Source of the DNA: JAJDXO01 sp965213765
Lineage (GTDB): Bacteria; Pseudomonadota; Alphaproteobacteria; Rhodospirillales; UBA2165
Length of the DNA stretch: 64,000 nt
Assembly: GCA_965213765.1 (NCBI GenBank)
Contig: OZ243926.1
Location: 2,232,001 to 2,296,000, forward strand
Direction: 5' to 3'
Shown: positions 1-7,711 of the stretch, piece after piece
How positions within the stretch are numbered: position 1 is the first letter of the stretch
Layout of the letters: each line of letters opens with the position of its first letter
Notes under the pieces: model-generated
Seen by the model: only the letters and a program-made list of their open reading frames with translations
Database searches by the model: none
Told to the model about the DNA's origin: nothing
Position numbers and translations under genes: made by a program

Positions 1-234
1 TTCTGCTATGACCTGGAACTGCCCGACGACTTCGTTCCCCGGAACACCGACGGTGAAGTCGCGTCTTTCGAGCGGCTGCCGATCGACGAGGTCGCCGGGA
101 TCGTCGAAAACCAATTCGCGTTCAAGTTCAACTGCAACCTCGTGATTATCGACTTCCTCATCCGCCACGGCGTGCTGCCGCCGGAACACCCGGACTATCT
201 CACGCTGCTAAAAGGCTTGCGCCGGGACGCCTGA
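1..234 (+). CDS. Nudix-family hydrolase (DUF4743-like), C-terminal part
   Basis: An open frame runs from base 1 to a TGA at 232-234 and gives the last 77 residues of a protein whose start lies left of the window. The tail (YDLELPDDFVPRNTDGEV, then FERLPIDEV and FKFNCNLVIIDFLIRHG) matches the C-terminus of the DUF4743/Nudix group often annotated as thiamine pyrophosphokinase-related, in which the Nudix box precedes this segment. The Nudix box itself is outside the window, so catalytic residues cannot be checked. Family assignment comes from recognition of the tail only. Confidence 0.7.
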   Translation, partial: FCYDLELPDDFVPRNTDGEVASFERLPIDEVAGIVENQFAFKFNCNLVIIDFLIRHGVLPPEHPDYLTLLKGLRRDA

Positions 235-314
235 GACGGCGGCAGCGGATTTCGGACGGCTGCGGCGCCCGGGTCAACGCCGTCCGCACCCGCACCCCGA
301 TCGCGAAGCCGGAC

Positions 315-443
315 GTGGCGGTGGTCAGGTTCGGCGACAAATACCGCCAGTGGAACGCCGCTTTCGACGCCGCTTTGGCCGCCGCCAAGACGCCGGACCG
401 GGTGGTCCGGGTCCGAGACCATGCCATCAACGGCAATCCGTAG
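315..443 (+). CDS. possible small protein or gene remnant
   Basis: A frame open from the end of the preceding gene to a TAG at 441-443 encodes protein-like sequence (PDVAVVRFGDKYRQWNAAFD, then AALAAAKTPDRVVRVRDHAI) with the codon bias of the neighbours, but it has no ATG. The first plausible start is GTG at 315, giving 42 residues. It could be a small gene with an unusual start, a remnant of a longer one, or chance. I do not recognise a family. Confidence 0.2.
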   Translation: MAVVRFGDKYRQWNAAFDAALAAAKTPDRVVRVRDHAINGNP

Positions 444-446
444 GGG

Positions 447-1052
447 CTAGTTTCCCTTCGGGGGCATGAGCGGACCCGAAACCGGCAGCGGGTCGGCGAA
501 GGTCCAGAGCTGACGCTCGATCGCGTCCGCCGAACAGGTATCCATCCCCACCGAGCGGGACATGTTGCGGGACGGCATCCGCCGCCCGCCCGGCGTCAGT
601 TCCGAGGGCTCCGGACCGATGGTCATGCAAAGCGTCGGATGACCGATCAGCGTGAGGCGCGCCTCCTTGTATTCCCAACCCGCGAGCGGCGTGGCGCCGC
701 ATTCGACCAGCACCAGCTTGGCGCCCACCTTGGGCGCTTCCGCCGCCACACAGAGATTGTACTGGGGCATGCGCAGCTCGCCGTTATCGATGGCGTTGCG
801 CACAAACCGCTCGTCCAGGTTCCAGATACCCTCCTTGCAGGTATGAACCGTGAGCGGACGCTCCACATTGACCCGGCCGCCGTGGCCCGGAATATCCAGG
901 CAGTGATGGCGCGGCTCGTCCAGCGGCAGCGCCGCCTTCAGGTAAACGCCCTTGTCGGCATTGTTCTTGGGCGCCGGCGCATTGCGCTGAGCCGCCGCAT
1001 CGGCTGACCAGACCAGCAACCCGGCCAGAATTCCCAAACCAATGAACCGCAT
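447..1052 (-). CDS. secreted protein with ricin-type beta-trefoil domain
   Basis: This 201-residue protein starts with a signal peptide (about residues 1-21, ending ADAAA-Q), so it is predicted to be exported. The rest resembles one ricin B-type beta-trefoil lectin domain: spaced cysteines in HHCLDIPGHGG, VHTCKEG, YNLCVAAE, ECG and LCMTIG, with GIWNLDERF and RQLWTF at the positions of the family's QxW-type repeats. Such domains bind sugars; no enzyme domain is attached. An AAAGGAGAGG ribosome site lies three bases before the ATG. It follows the next upstream gene by 11 bases and is probably co-transcribed with it. The ligand is unknown. Confidence 0.6.
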   Translation of the reverse strand: MRFIGLGILAGLLVWSADAAAQRNAPAPKNNADKGVYLKAALPLDEPRHHCLDIPGHGGRVNVERPLTVHTCKEGIWNLDERFVRNAIDNGELRMPQYNLCVAAEAPKVGAKLVLVECGATPLAGWEYKEARLTLIGHPTLCMTIGPEPSELTPGGRRMPSRNMSRSVGMDTCSADAIERQLWTFADPLPVSGPLMPPKGN

Positions 1053-1063
1053 GATCCTCTCCT

Positions 1064-1837
1064 TTACGCTATCTGAAATATGGATATCTCGACGTAATCA
1101 AATGTTGTGTAAGGCTCCAAGGGTGCCACGAAGACGACGGTGGCGAAACCATGCCAATCACCCTCCTCGTTTCGGCTGAACACGTCCTCGAAGGGCAGAT
1201 GGGCCGTCGCCGCGTCGATCAGGCCGTCGCGGGAGTTGTCGAACGGGCCGTCCCGCAGATTGCGCAGCGGCAGATTACGGACTTTGCCGTTGGCAAAGGC
1301 CACCTGGACGATCGCCGGGTCGATATCGTAATCGCCGAAGACCAAATTGAAGAACAGGGTCCCGCCCGGCGCGATCTGATCCTTGTCAACAACGAAATCG
1401 AAAACGAACGTCGCGTTATTGGGCGTGACCGGCCCGTCGGCATCCGGCCAATGGTGACCGGCCTGCGAGGACGAGATCGCCAGATCGGTCCAGTTGGATC
1501 CCCGGGTCTGAATGCCGATCTTCTTGCACCCAGCGCAGGCATTATTCACATCGCGGATCTCGTTTTCGTCCCGGTTGTCGAAATTGTCGTTGGAGAAAAC
1601 GGCGACCACCCCGTCCCGGTTGAGGTCCGGGAGAAATTCGCCGGGGCGCAGGACGCCGTCGCCATTGGTGTCGGCCCGGGGCGCCGGACCAAGCCGGGAC
1701 GCCCGGGCGAGGGCCTGCGGATTTTCGAAGCCGAAGCCGTCCACATCACCGATGCGGATGAACTTGAACGGTTCGGCCGCTGCCGGCGCCGCCAGCAACA
1801 GGATCAGTCCCAACCCCAAGTAAGCGCCTCGGCTCAT
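1064..1837 (-). CDS. secreted protein with EF-hand-like calcium motif
   Basis: The ATG at 1837 was chosen because it overlaps the gluQ stop by four bases (ATGA) and leads directly into a signal peptide (SRGAYLGLGLILLLAAPAAA); the frame extends further upstream only inside gluQ. The mature part of about 235 residues contains a dockerin/EF-hand-like run, DTNGDGVLRPGEF then DLNRDGVV, a CAGC pair and many acidic and aromatic residues. It is probably a calcium-binding exported protein. I do not recognise the family. The overlap with gluQ suggests translational coupling in a gluQ-led operon that ends with the ricin-like protein. Confidence 0.6.
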   Translation of the reverse strand: MSRGAYLGLGLILLLAAPAAAEPFKFIRIGDVDGFGFENPQALARASRLGPAPRADTNGDGVLRPGEFLPDLNRDGVVAVFSNDNFDNRDENEIRDVNNACAGCKKIGIQTRGSNWTDLAISSSQAGHHWPDADGPVTPNNATFVFDFVVDKDQIAPGGTLFFNLVFGDYDIDPAIVQVAFANGKVRNLPLRNLRDGPFDNSRDGLIDAATAHLPFEDVFSRNEEGDWHGFATVVFVAPLEPYTTFDYVEISIFQIA

Positions 1838-2730
1838 GCCGTCTCCTCCGCGGCGGCGTGCGCCATGGCCATGTTCCATATGGCTTCCGCCGAGTGACCG
1901 TCATCGCGCAAACCGCGGATGGTCTCGGACTTATCACGTTTTGAGAGCTTTCGGCCATCCTCGGCGGTCAATACCGCGTGATGATCGTAGAGCGGCGTAT
2001 CGAACCCGAGCAGCGCCTGCAGCAGCCGATGCACATGGGTCGAGGCGAGTACGTCCTTGCCGCGCGTCGCCCGGGTGACGCCTTGCAGGTGATCATCGAG
2101 TGAGACCGATAGATGGTAACTGGTCGGCGTATCCTTGCGCGCCAAAACCACGTCGCCAAAAATCTCCGGTGTCGCGTCCTGCTCGCCGGTCCACACATCC
2201 TCCCAGGTCAGCGGCCCCGTCGCCGCGGCCGCCGCGTCGGTTTTCAGCCGGAGCGCATGGGTCTCGCCCGCCGCCACGCGCCCGGCCGCCTCATCCGCCG
2301 AAAGCGCCCGGCAGATGCCCGGATAGATGAACCCGTCGGGCCCGTGGAACTCCGCCGTCCGCCGCCCCGGCTCCTGAAGGGAAGCCTCGATCTCGTCCGC
2401 GATGTCGGCTCGGGTACAGAAGCAGGGATAGAGCAGGCCGGCCGCCGCCAGCCTGTCCAACGCCGCCCGGTAGTCGGCGAAATGGTCGGACTGACGGCGC
2501 ACCGGCTCTTCCCAGGTCAGGCCCAGCCACGCCAGGTCTTCGAGGATGGCGTCTTCGAACTCGGGCCGGCAGCGCCCCTGGTCGATATCCTCGATGCGCA
2601 CCAGAAACCGGCCACCGGCCGACTTGGCCGCGTCATAGGCATATATCGCCGAATAGGCGGTCCCCAGATGGAGCAATCCCGTCGGCGACGGGGCAAATCG
2701 GGTGACGGTCCGGGTTTTCGGTAAGCTCAT
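1834..2730 (-). CDS. gluQ: glutamyl-Q tRNA(Asp) synthetase
   Basis: A 298-residue paralogue of the glutamyl-tRNA synthetase catalytic core that attaches glutamate to queuosine at position 34 of tRNA(Asp). Visible hallmarks are the N-terminal RFAPSPTGLLHLGTA (HIGH motif), DIDQGR, a CFC...Y...C zinc site (PCFCTR, then YPGICR), and the KLSKR form of the KMSKS loop near residue 262. The anticodon-binding domain of true GluRS is absent, as expected for GluQRS, and the length is normal for the family. It appears to head an operon with two exported proteins downstream. Confidence 0.93.
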   Translation of the reverse strand: MSLPKTRTVTRFAPSPTGLLHLGTAYSAIYAYDAAKSAGGRFLVRIEDIDQGRCRPEFEDAILEDLAWLGLTWEEPVRRQSDHFADYRAALDRLAAAGLLYPCFCTRADIADEIEASLQEPGRRTAEFHGPDGFIYPGICRALSADEAAGRVAAGETHALRLKTDAAAAATGPLTWEDVWTGEQDATPEIFGDVVLARKDTPTSYHLSVSLDDHLQGVTRATRGKDVLASTHVHRLLQALLGFDTPLYDHHAVLTAEDGRKLSKRDKSETIRGLRDDGHSAEAIWNMAMAHAAAEETA

Positions 2731-2780
2731 GTTTCCGAATTCGGTTTCCCTTGGGGAGCCGGGTCATTGTCGGTAGGATC

Positions 2781-3449
2781 ATGGCCATAATGAGCGACCT
2801 TCCGCAACTCACCGGCCCCAGTTCGGGGCCCGCCGGCGGCCGCACGCCGCGGCAACTCGTCTTGCTGCTGCACGGCCTCGGCGCCGACGGCAACGATCTG
2901 ATCGGTCTCGCGCCCTATTTCGCGCGGGTTCTGCCGGACGCGAAGTTCGTCTCCCCCAACGCACCGTTCCCCTGCGACATGGCGCCCATGGGATATCAGT
3001 GGTTTTCGCTGCAGGAACGGACCGAGGAGACGATGCTCGAAGGGGCGCGTATGGCCCGGCCGATCCTCGACCGGTTCATCGATGAACAAATGGCGGCCCT
3101 TGGACTAGGCCCGGCCGACACGGCACTGGTCGGGTTCTCCCAAGGCACCATGATGTCCCTGTTCGCGGGCCTGCGCCGGGATCATCCGGTGGCCGGCATC
3201 CTCGGCTTTTCGGGCCGCCTGGTCGGCGCCGACATCCTGGCGGACGAGATCTCCGTCAAACCGCCGGTTACGTTGATCAACGGTGATCAGGACGAGATGA
3301 TCCCCGCCTCGGTACAGCCGGCGGCGGTCAACGCCCTGAAAGACGTGGGCGTCGAGGTGGAGGGCCATATCCGCCCGGGCCTCGGGCACTCCATCGATCC
3401 GGTGGGCATCGAATTGGGCTGCGAATTTCTGGCCCGGGTGTTCGCATGA
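2781..3449 (+). CDS. carboxylesterase/phospholipase, alpha/beta hydrolase
   Basis: An Abhydrolase_2-type serine hydrolase of about 222 residues, probably acting on short-chain esters or lysophospholipids in the cytoplasm. It shows LLHGLGADGNDL (oxyanion region), the nucleophile elbow GFSQG, an acidic residue in NGDQDEMIP and the catalytic histidine in GLGHSID. The frame is open from 2751, but ATG 2781 has a GGTAGGA ribosome site at good spacing, so it is preferred; ATG 2790 is also possible. It is divergent from gluQ. Confidence 0.85.
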   Translation: MAIMSDLPQLTGPSSGPAGGRTPRQLVLLLHGLGADGNDLIGLAPYFARVLPDAKFVSPNAPFPCDMAPMGYQWFSLQERTEETMLEGARMARPILDRFIDEQMAALGLGPADTALVGFSQGTMMSLFAGLRRDHPVAGILGFSGRLVGADILADEISVKPPVTLINGDQDEMIPASVQPAAVNALKDVGVEVEGHIRPGLGHSIDPVGIELGCEFLARVFA

Positions 3450-3555
3450 TGGAGATCGTACTCGCTGAATTCGCCGTCTGACCCGAAAACACCGAGGCCC
3501 GGGCGGCGGCCGTCACCACCGGCAGAGCAGCCGGGGCGAGAACCAGGGTTTTCAT
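3450..3555 (-). pseudogene. 5' fragment of a secreted protein gene
   Basis: An ATG at 3555 with a GGAGA ribosome site starts a signal-peptide-like sequence (MKTLVLAPAALPVVTAAARA, then SVFSGQTANS). After about 35 codons the frame runs into the antisense of the neighbouring esterase and loses protein-like character. It looks like the first part of an exported protein whose remainder was deleted, with the break near 3450. Confidence 0.4.
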
Positions 3556-3697
3556 GATTTGTCTCCTCTGGGCGAGTTGACCGCCGGTAACGTCCAAATC
3601 GGCACCGGCGAAATAGGTGGCCGACGGATCGGCAGGGAACAGGACGGCGCGGGCCATCTCGCCGGCCTCCATGATCCGGGTCGCGAAACCGCGGCAG
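3556..3697 (-). pseudogene. C-terminal fragment of an SDR oxidoreductase
   Basis: About 45 codons read ATRIMEAGEMARAVLFPADP, then SATYFAGADLDVTGGQLA. This is the C-terminal signature of short-chain dehydrogenases (E-A-AVLFLAS-ASY-TGA-L-VDGG). The Rossmann motif and catalytic Tyr-x3-Lys are missing, so only the last fifth of the gene remains, and its own stop codon is lost. It is joined out of frame to the AraC remnant on one side and runs into the secreted-protein start on the other. Confidence 0.55.
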
Positions 3698-4083
3698 GTC
3701 GCGCAACTGCCTGGCCGTCAGCAGAACACCCACCTCGTCAGCGGCGAAACGCTCGAATTCTTCCGGGTCCATTGTGATGACAATGACCTTGGACTTGGCG
3801 TGCCGGCGCCAGCCCGATTCCACCCCTGCCGGGGTGACGATGATCCCGCCCTTTTCGCAGGTGAAATCCCGATATTCGCCATCCCGCCAGTTCTCCACCC
3901 GATGGGCGTTTTCCTGCCAGTTGAGCAATAAATGGTGCTCGTCGAAGACTGCGGTCGGCATGGAATCCGGCTCGGCCTCGAAATACTCCAGGGTCAGCAG
4001 CTCGGCCGCCGAGCGGCGGGCCATATCAGCGCCGTTGAACAGCGGCGGCGAGGGATAGATGTCCTGATATTGGAGCGCCGTGC
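3697..4083 (-). pseudogene. truncated AraC-family regulator, N-terminal part
   Basis: The frame encodes QDIYPSPPLFNGADMARRSA, then the cupin-like sensor domain typical of AraC regulators (HHLLLNWQ, CEKGGIIVTPAGVESGWR, VIVITMDPEEFERF). It ends around RQLRDLPRFRDP, where it meets an unrelated SDR tail out of frame. The C-terminal pair of helix-turn-helix motifs that binds DNA is absent, so it cannot work as a normal AraC activator. The original start is unclear; the first ATG is at 4024. Confidence 0.6.
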
Positions 4084-4273
4084 CTCGGGATTTAAGCCAA
4101 GCCGGCCCCGATTCCAGTCAAATTCCGGTCATTTCCTAACGCTGATCGCGCCACCGGCGCGCCACCCTGTGGATTGTCATCAAAGGTTCACACAGCCGTC
4201 CCCGGGATGTCGCTTAAGCGGTTGAAATACATACCTCATCGGCTATGCTCATCGGCGATAAGGGGAATATATT

Positions 4274-4837
4274 GTGTCTGGTGCCTTAGAGAACTGCCCA
4301 GCCCTTGTATTGAACGCCGATTTCCGGCCGCTCAACTACTTTCCCCTGTCGCTCTGGTCCTGGCAGAACGCGGTCAAGGCGGTGTTCCTCAAACGGGTCA
4401 ACGTGATCTCGGAATATGACCAAACCATCCACAGCCCGAGTTGGGAAATGCAGCTGCCGAGCGTCATCGCGCTCAAGGAATATATTCACCTCAACCGGCG
4501 CCCGGCCTTCACCCGGTTCAACGTGTTCCTCCGCGACCGGTTCGCCTGTCAGTATTGCAACACCGGGTTCCCGACCCAGGAGCTGACCTTCGACCATGTG
4601 GTGCCGCGATCCAAGGGCGGCGTGACCCGGTGGACCAACGTGGTCACCGCCTGCGGCGTGTGCAACCTCCGGAAAGGCAACAAGTCGATGAAAGAGGTAA
4701 GAATGAGGCTGCACACCAAGCCGGTACAGCCGACCAACTACCAGCTGCAGGAAATCGGGCGGGGATTCCCGCCCAATTACCTTCACGAGGACTGGCGCGA
4801 CTTCCTCTACTGGGATACGGAACTGGAGGCCGAGTAA
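4274..4837 (+). CDS. HNH endonuclease family protein
   Basis: A 187-residue protein with one HNH nuclease domain: CQYCN, FDHVVPRSKGG and CGVCNLRKGNK supply the zinc-binding CxxC pairs and the catalytic histidine. The N-terminal ALVLNADFRPLNYFPLSLWS is characteristic of a conserved alphaproteobacterial HNH group of unknown role. The start is GTG at 4274, preceded by AGGGGAA seven bases upstream. It stands alone with no restriction or phage partner, so a housekeeping or DNA-processing role is more likely than defence. Confidence 0.85.
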   Translation: MSGALENCPALVLNADFRPLNYFPLSLWSWQNAVKAVFLKRVNVISEYDQTIHSPSWEMQLPSVIALKEYIHLNRRPAFTRFNVFLRDRFACQYCNTGFPTQELTFDHVVPRSKGGVTRWTNVVTACGVCNLRKGNKSMKEVRMRLHTKPVQPTNYQLQEIGRGFPPNYLHEDWRDFLYWDTELEAE

Positions 4838-5008
4838 GGGTTGTCCCGGTCCAAGCACTATTCGTCGGCCCCGATTGTCGGCGAGGCTCCTGTTGAAATT
4901 GCAACAACCCAGGCCGAATGCCGGGAACAGGGATCTTCAACAGGGGAGCAACTCCATGAAGATGCTTGACCGGCGACGGGACGTAGCGAACTTCGGCGTC
5001 TCCTACAA

Positions 5009-5206
5009 TCACCCGCGGTTGTGCGCGATCGCCAAGGGCGCCGATCCCATCCCTCGATACCGCCATGCCATAAAATCAGCAATTTTCGGAGACACAAACT
5101 CCTCGAAGGCCGTCTCCAGCGGTGACTGCTTGACCTCGGCCGCCACACACGCGGCCGACATCGGGAGCAATACCGCCAACCCGAATTGTTGGCCCCACCT
5201 GACCAT
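5009..5206 (-). CDS. small secreted protein, unknown or truncated
   Basis: A 65-residue frame starts five bases after the stop of the AhpD-like gene, in the same direction. It begins with a signal-peptide-like segment (WGQQFGLAVLLPMSAACVAA), followed by a short hydrophilic tail. No family is recognised, and the ending HNRG looks abrupt, so it may be the start of a longer gene that was cut. Bases 4838-5008 beside it show no coding signal. Confidence 0.35.
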   Translation of the reverse strand: MVRWGQQFGLAVLLPMSAACVAAEVKQSPLETAFEEFVSPKIADFMAWRYRGMGSAPLAIAHNRG

Positions 5207-5211
5207 CGCAT

Positions 5212-5814
5212 CTACTCCGCGGCGTGTTTGCCGACCTCCCAGCCCCAGCCCGACAGATGCTTCTCGCCCAGGTCTTTGGGGCCATCCTCCAGCGGCGTCG
5301 CAAGCGTATCGTTCCAGCGGTTGAGGAACCCGAACACCGAGATGATGGCGAGGATCTCGACGATCTGCTCGTCTGACCAGTGCTTTTTGAGTTCGGCGAA
5401 GTCCTCATCGGTGACCGCGTTGGGCGCCAGTGCCGCCCCTTGCGCAACCCGAAGCGCCGCGCGCTCGGCGTCGGTGAACAGGTCCGAGGTCTCGTATTCC
5501 CAGATGTGCTCGATCTTTTCCGCCTCCGAGCCCCGCTCGATGGCCATGCCCGTGGTGTGCGCCGAGCAATAGACGCAGCCCGCCGAACGGCTGGTGATGT
5601 GGGCCACCAGCCCCTTGAGATAGGACTCCACAGATCCCGGCGCCCAGGCAGCGTGGGCCATGTTGGAGAACGCCTCCAGGATTTTCGGTTTGCGGGCAAG
5701 GATGCGCAGGCTGTTGGGGATGAAGCCCAGGCGCTCTTGCGCCAGTTCCAGGGCGTGGCGCGATTCTTCGGGGCAGTCTTCCAGGTCGAGGGGTTCCAGT
5801 CGGGGCATTTTCAT
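5212..5814 (-). CDS. carboxymuconolactone decarboxylase/AhpD-like protein
   Basis: A 200-residue helical protein of the peroxidase-related CMD/AhpD group. The AhpD signature is clear: CVYCSAHTTGMA holds the redox CxxC and the histidine that relays protons. AhpD-like proteins reduce peroxides or disulfides; the physiological substrate here is unknown. The second half (WSDEQIVEILAIISVFGFLN, RWNDTLATPLED) is also typical. The small frame at 5009-5206 probably follows it in one transcript. Confidence 0.85.
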   Translation of the reverse strand: MKMPRLEPLDLEDCPEESRHALELAQERLGFIPNSLRILARKPKILEAFSNMAHAAWAPGSVESYLKGLVAHITSRSAGCVYCSAHTTGMAIERGSEAEKIEHIWEYETSDLFTDAERAALRVAQGAALAPNAVTDEDFAELKKHWSDEQIVEILAIISVFGFLNRWNDTLATPLEDGPKDLGEKHLSGWGWEVGKHAAE

Positions 5815-5818
5815 ATTC

Positions 5819-6039
5819 CTAGGACTTTGTCAGCGTGTTCTCGTCCGTGTGCTCCATGGTGCGGCCATAGATATCGACGGTCGTGGTCCGATTGCAGCCG
5901 AGGGAGCCGCCGCCGGCGCAGCACCTGTTGAAAGGACCGGGAACTCGTCTTCTTCCAGCGCGACGACATGCCCCTGATCATCGGTCCACTCGCCCAACAG
6001 TCCGGCCAATGGCGCCAAGTCCAATTCAGTCCAGCTCAT
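5819..6039 (-). pseudogene. internally deleted heme-binding beta-barrel (nitrobindin/THAP4-like) gene
   Basis: ATG 6039 has a strong GGGGAGAGG ribosome site and starts MSWTELDLAPLAGLLGEWTD, resembling the N-terminus of bacterial THAP4/nitrobindin-like barrels. The same frame then degenerates and stops at 5830. In another frame the last 22 codons before a TAG at 5819-5821 read TTTVDIYGRTMEHTDENTL, which resembles the C-terminus of the same family. The middle, including the heme ligand region, is missing. It is most likely a gene collapsed by an internal deletion. The family call is tentative. Confidence 0.4.
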
Positions 6040-6232
6040 ATGGCCTCTCCCCTCAGGTGTCCCGTTCTTACTACCCGCTAAAGCCTTTACAGCAAAGGTG
6101 AAATCCCTATACTCCCGCGCTTCATTCCCGGGAACGCGTGGCCGACCATCCGTCACCGCCCGCTCCGTAGTCCGAGGGGGCCTACCGGGACATTAAGAAC
6201 GTGTACGAAATGCAGAGCCAAGGAGGACAGAT

Positions 6233-6847
6233 ATGTCCAAGCGCGTCCGCGCCAAGTACAAGATCGACCGCCGTCTCCGGGTAAATCTCTGGGGACGCCC
6301 CAAATCCCCCTTCAACAAGCGCGAATACGGCCCGGGCCTCCACGGCCAGCGGCGCAAGAAGCCCTCCGACTTCGGGCTGCAGCTGCAGGCCAAGCAGAAG
6401 CTGAAGGGCTATTACGGCAATATCGGCGAGCGCCAGTTCCGCCGTTACTTCCAGAAGGCCAACAACACCAAGGGGGATACCTCGGAGAATCTGGTCGGCC
6501 TGTTGGAGCGCCGCCTGGATGCCGTGGTCTACCGGATGAAGTTCGTACCCACGGTTTTCGCCGCCCGCCAGTTCGTCAGTCACGGCCACGTCCGGGTCAA
6601 CGGCAAACGGGTCAACATCCCGTCCTACGTGGTGAAGGAAGGCGATGTCATCGAGGTGAAGGACAAGTCCCGGGAAGTGCCCATGGTGCTGGACGCGGTT
6701 GCCTCGCCCGAGCGCGACGTGCCGGCCTATATGGAAGTGGATCACAACAAGATGCGCGGCACCTTTACCCGCCAGCCCTTGTTGGCCGACATCCCCTATC
6801 CGGTGCAGATGGAACCCAACCTGGTCGTCGAGTACTACTCGCGCTAA
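6233..6847 (+). CDS. rpsD: 30S ribosomal protein S4
   Basis: A 204-residue S4, the primary 16S rRNA-binding protein that nucleates the 30S body. It shows the N-terminal SKRVRAKYKIDRRLRVNLWG, the family's GPGLHGQRRKKPSDFG, and an S4 RNA-binding domain (LERRLDAVVYR, FAARQFVSHGHVRVNG). A consensus AAGGAGG ribosome site precedes the ATG. The gene is monocistronic and ends with an intrinsic terminator about 50 bases downstream. It lies outside the alpha operon, as in other alphaproteobacteria. Confidence 0.98.
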   Translation: MSKRVRAKYKIDRRLRVNLWGRPKSPFNKREYGPGLHGQRRKKPSDFGLQLQAKQKLKGYYGNIGERQFRRYFQKANNTKGDTSENLVGLLERRLDAVVYRMKFVPTVFAARQFVSHGHVRVNGKRVNIPSYVVKEGDVIEVKDKSREVPMVLDAVASPERDVPAYMEVDHNKMRGTFTRQPLLADIPYPVQMEPNLVVEYYSR

Positions 6848-6898
6848 AGAGTAAGCCGGGTACGGCTCGCGCCGGGGAACGGTCTATTCCGAAAGAGA

Positions 6899-6922
6899 GG
6901 CCGCCGATTGGCGGCCTTTTTT
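6899..6922 (+). terminator. intrinsic terminator of rpsD
   Basis: A 7-bp perfect GC stem (GGCCGCC / GGCGGCC) with a four-base GATT loop is followed by six T residues, about 50 bases after the rpsD stop. Confidence 0.9.
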
Positions 6923-7014
6923 GCGGCAGGGATTCGGAAGCCTGCACAACGGGCGGGCGAACCTGTAACATGGGTCCCGTCACCAAACGGGTACAACGGC
7001 GGAACGGCAATCTG

Positions 7015-7632
7015 ATGGACCCGCAGCAACTTGCTGACGAACAGGAAATCCGGCGGCTTCGCGAACGCTGGGCCTTCGGCCGCGACTACGGCGATTGGGA
7101 CGAAATCGCCGCCTGTTTTCACCCAGGCGCGACCATCAGCATTTCGTGGTACGAGGGCGACGTCGCGGGGTTCATCGAAGGCTCCAAGAAACTCGTCGCC
7201 AAGCGGGCGCCGGACGAGCGCGGCAAGCATTGGCTGGGCAGTGCGCGGTACTGGATCGAGGGCGATCGCGCAGTCGCCGAGACCGATGCCATGATCCTCG
7301 GGCGGGTGCGCCTCGACGGGCACCTGTTCGACACCACCACCTGGGCCCGGTTCTATGATCTGGTGGAACGCCGGGACGGCGACTGGAAGATCGTACAGTG
7401 GAAGATGATCTACGACGCCGACCGCATGGACGCGGTGGAGCCCGCCAAAGTGCCCGCCGCGTTCTATGACGGCATCGATCTCTCGCCCTACCCACCGGCT
7501 TGCGCTCATCTATGCTACCGGCTGGCCAAATCCGGGCAATCGGTGGGCGACAATATCGTTTCGCGGGGCAGCGAGGCGGAAGCGGCTTGCAAGGACGAAG
7601 GCCGCCGCTGGCTCGCCGGCAAGCCGGTCTAG
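7015..7632 (+). CDS. SnoaL-like (NTF2-fold) protein
   Basis: A 205-residue protein with an NTF2/SnoaL-like cone fold: DEQEIRRLRERWAFGRDYGD, WDEIAACFHPGATI, HWLGSARYWIEGDRAVAETD and FYDLVERRDGDWKIVQW follow the usual order of helices and strands. Family members include hydratases, isomerases and ligand-binding proteins, so the reaction cannot be named. ATG 7015 is preferred over the upstream frame start at 6970 because family similarity begins there. Immediately downstream lies a REP palindrome interrupted by an IS4-type element. Confidence 0.75.
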   Translation: MDPQQLADEQEIRRLRERWAFGRDYGDWDEIAACFHPGATISISWYEGDVAGFIEGSKKLVAKRAPDERGKHWLGSARYWIEGDRAVAETDAMILGRVRLDGHLFDTTTWARFYDLVERRDGDWKIVQWKMIYDADRMDAVEPAKVPAAFYDGIDLSPYPPACAHLCYRLAKSGQSVGDNIVSRGSEAEAACKDEGRRWLAGKPV

Positions 7633-7711
7633 GGCGGGCGCGATTGAACCGCCATGGGGGTGTTGCGGCGATGAGGCATAAAATGATTGCGTCATGGCCG
7701 GGCCCGGACCC

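Noticed and set aside
1151..1897. Long plus-strand frame opposite the EF-hand-like secreted protein
   Set aside because: Antisense shadow of a gene with signal peptide, coupling to gluQ and recognisable motif; the frame itself has no family-like sequence.
4838..5008. Possible gene in the gap after the HNH endonuclease
   Set aside because: Frames here are short or continue as antisense of neighbours, with no ribosome site or family match.
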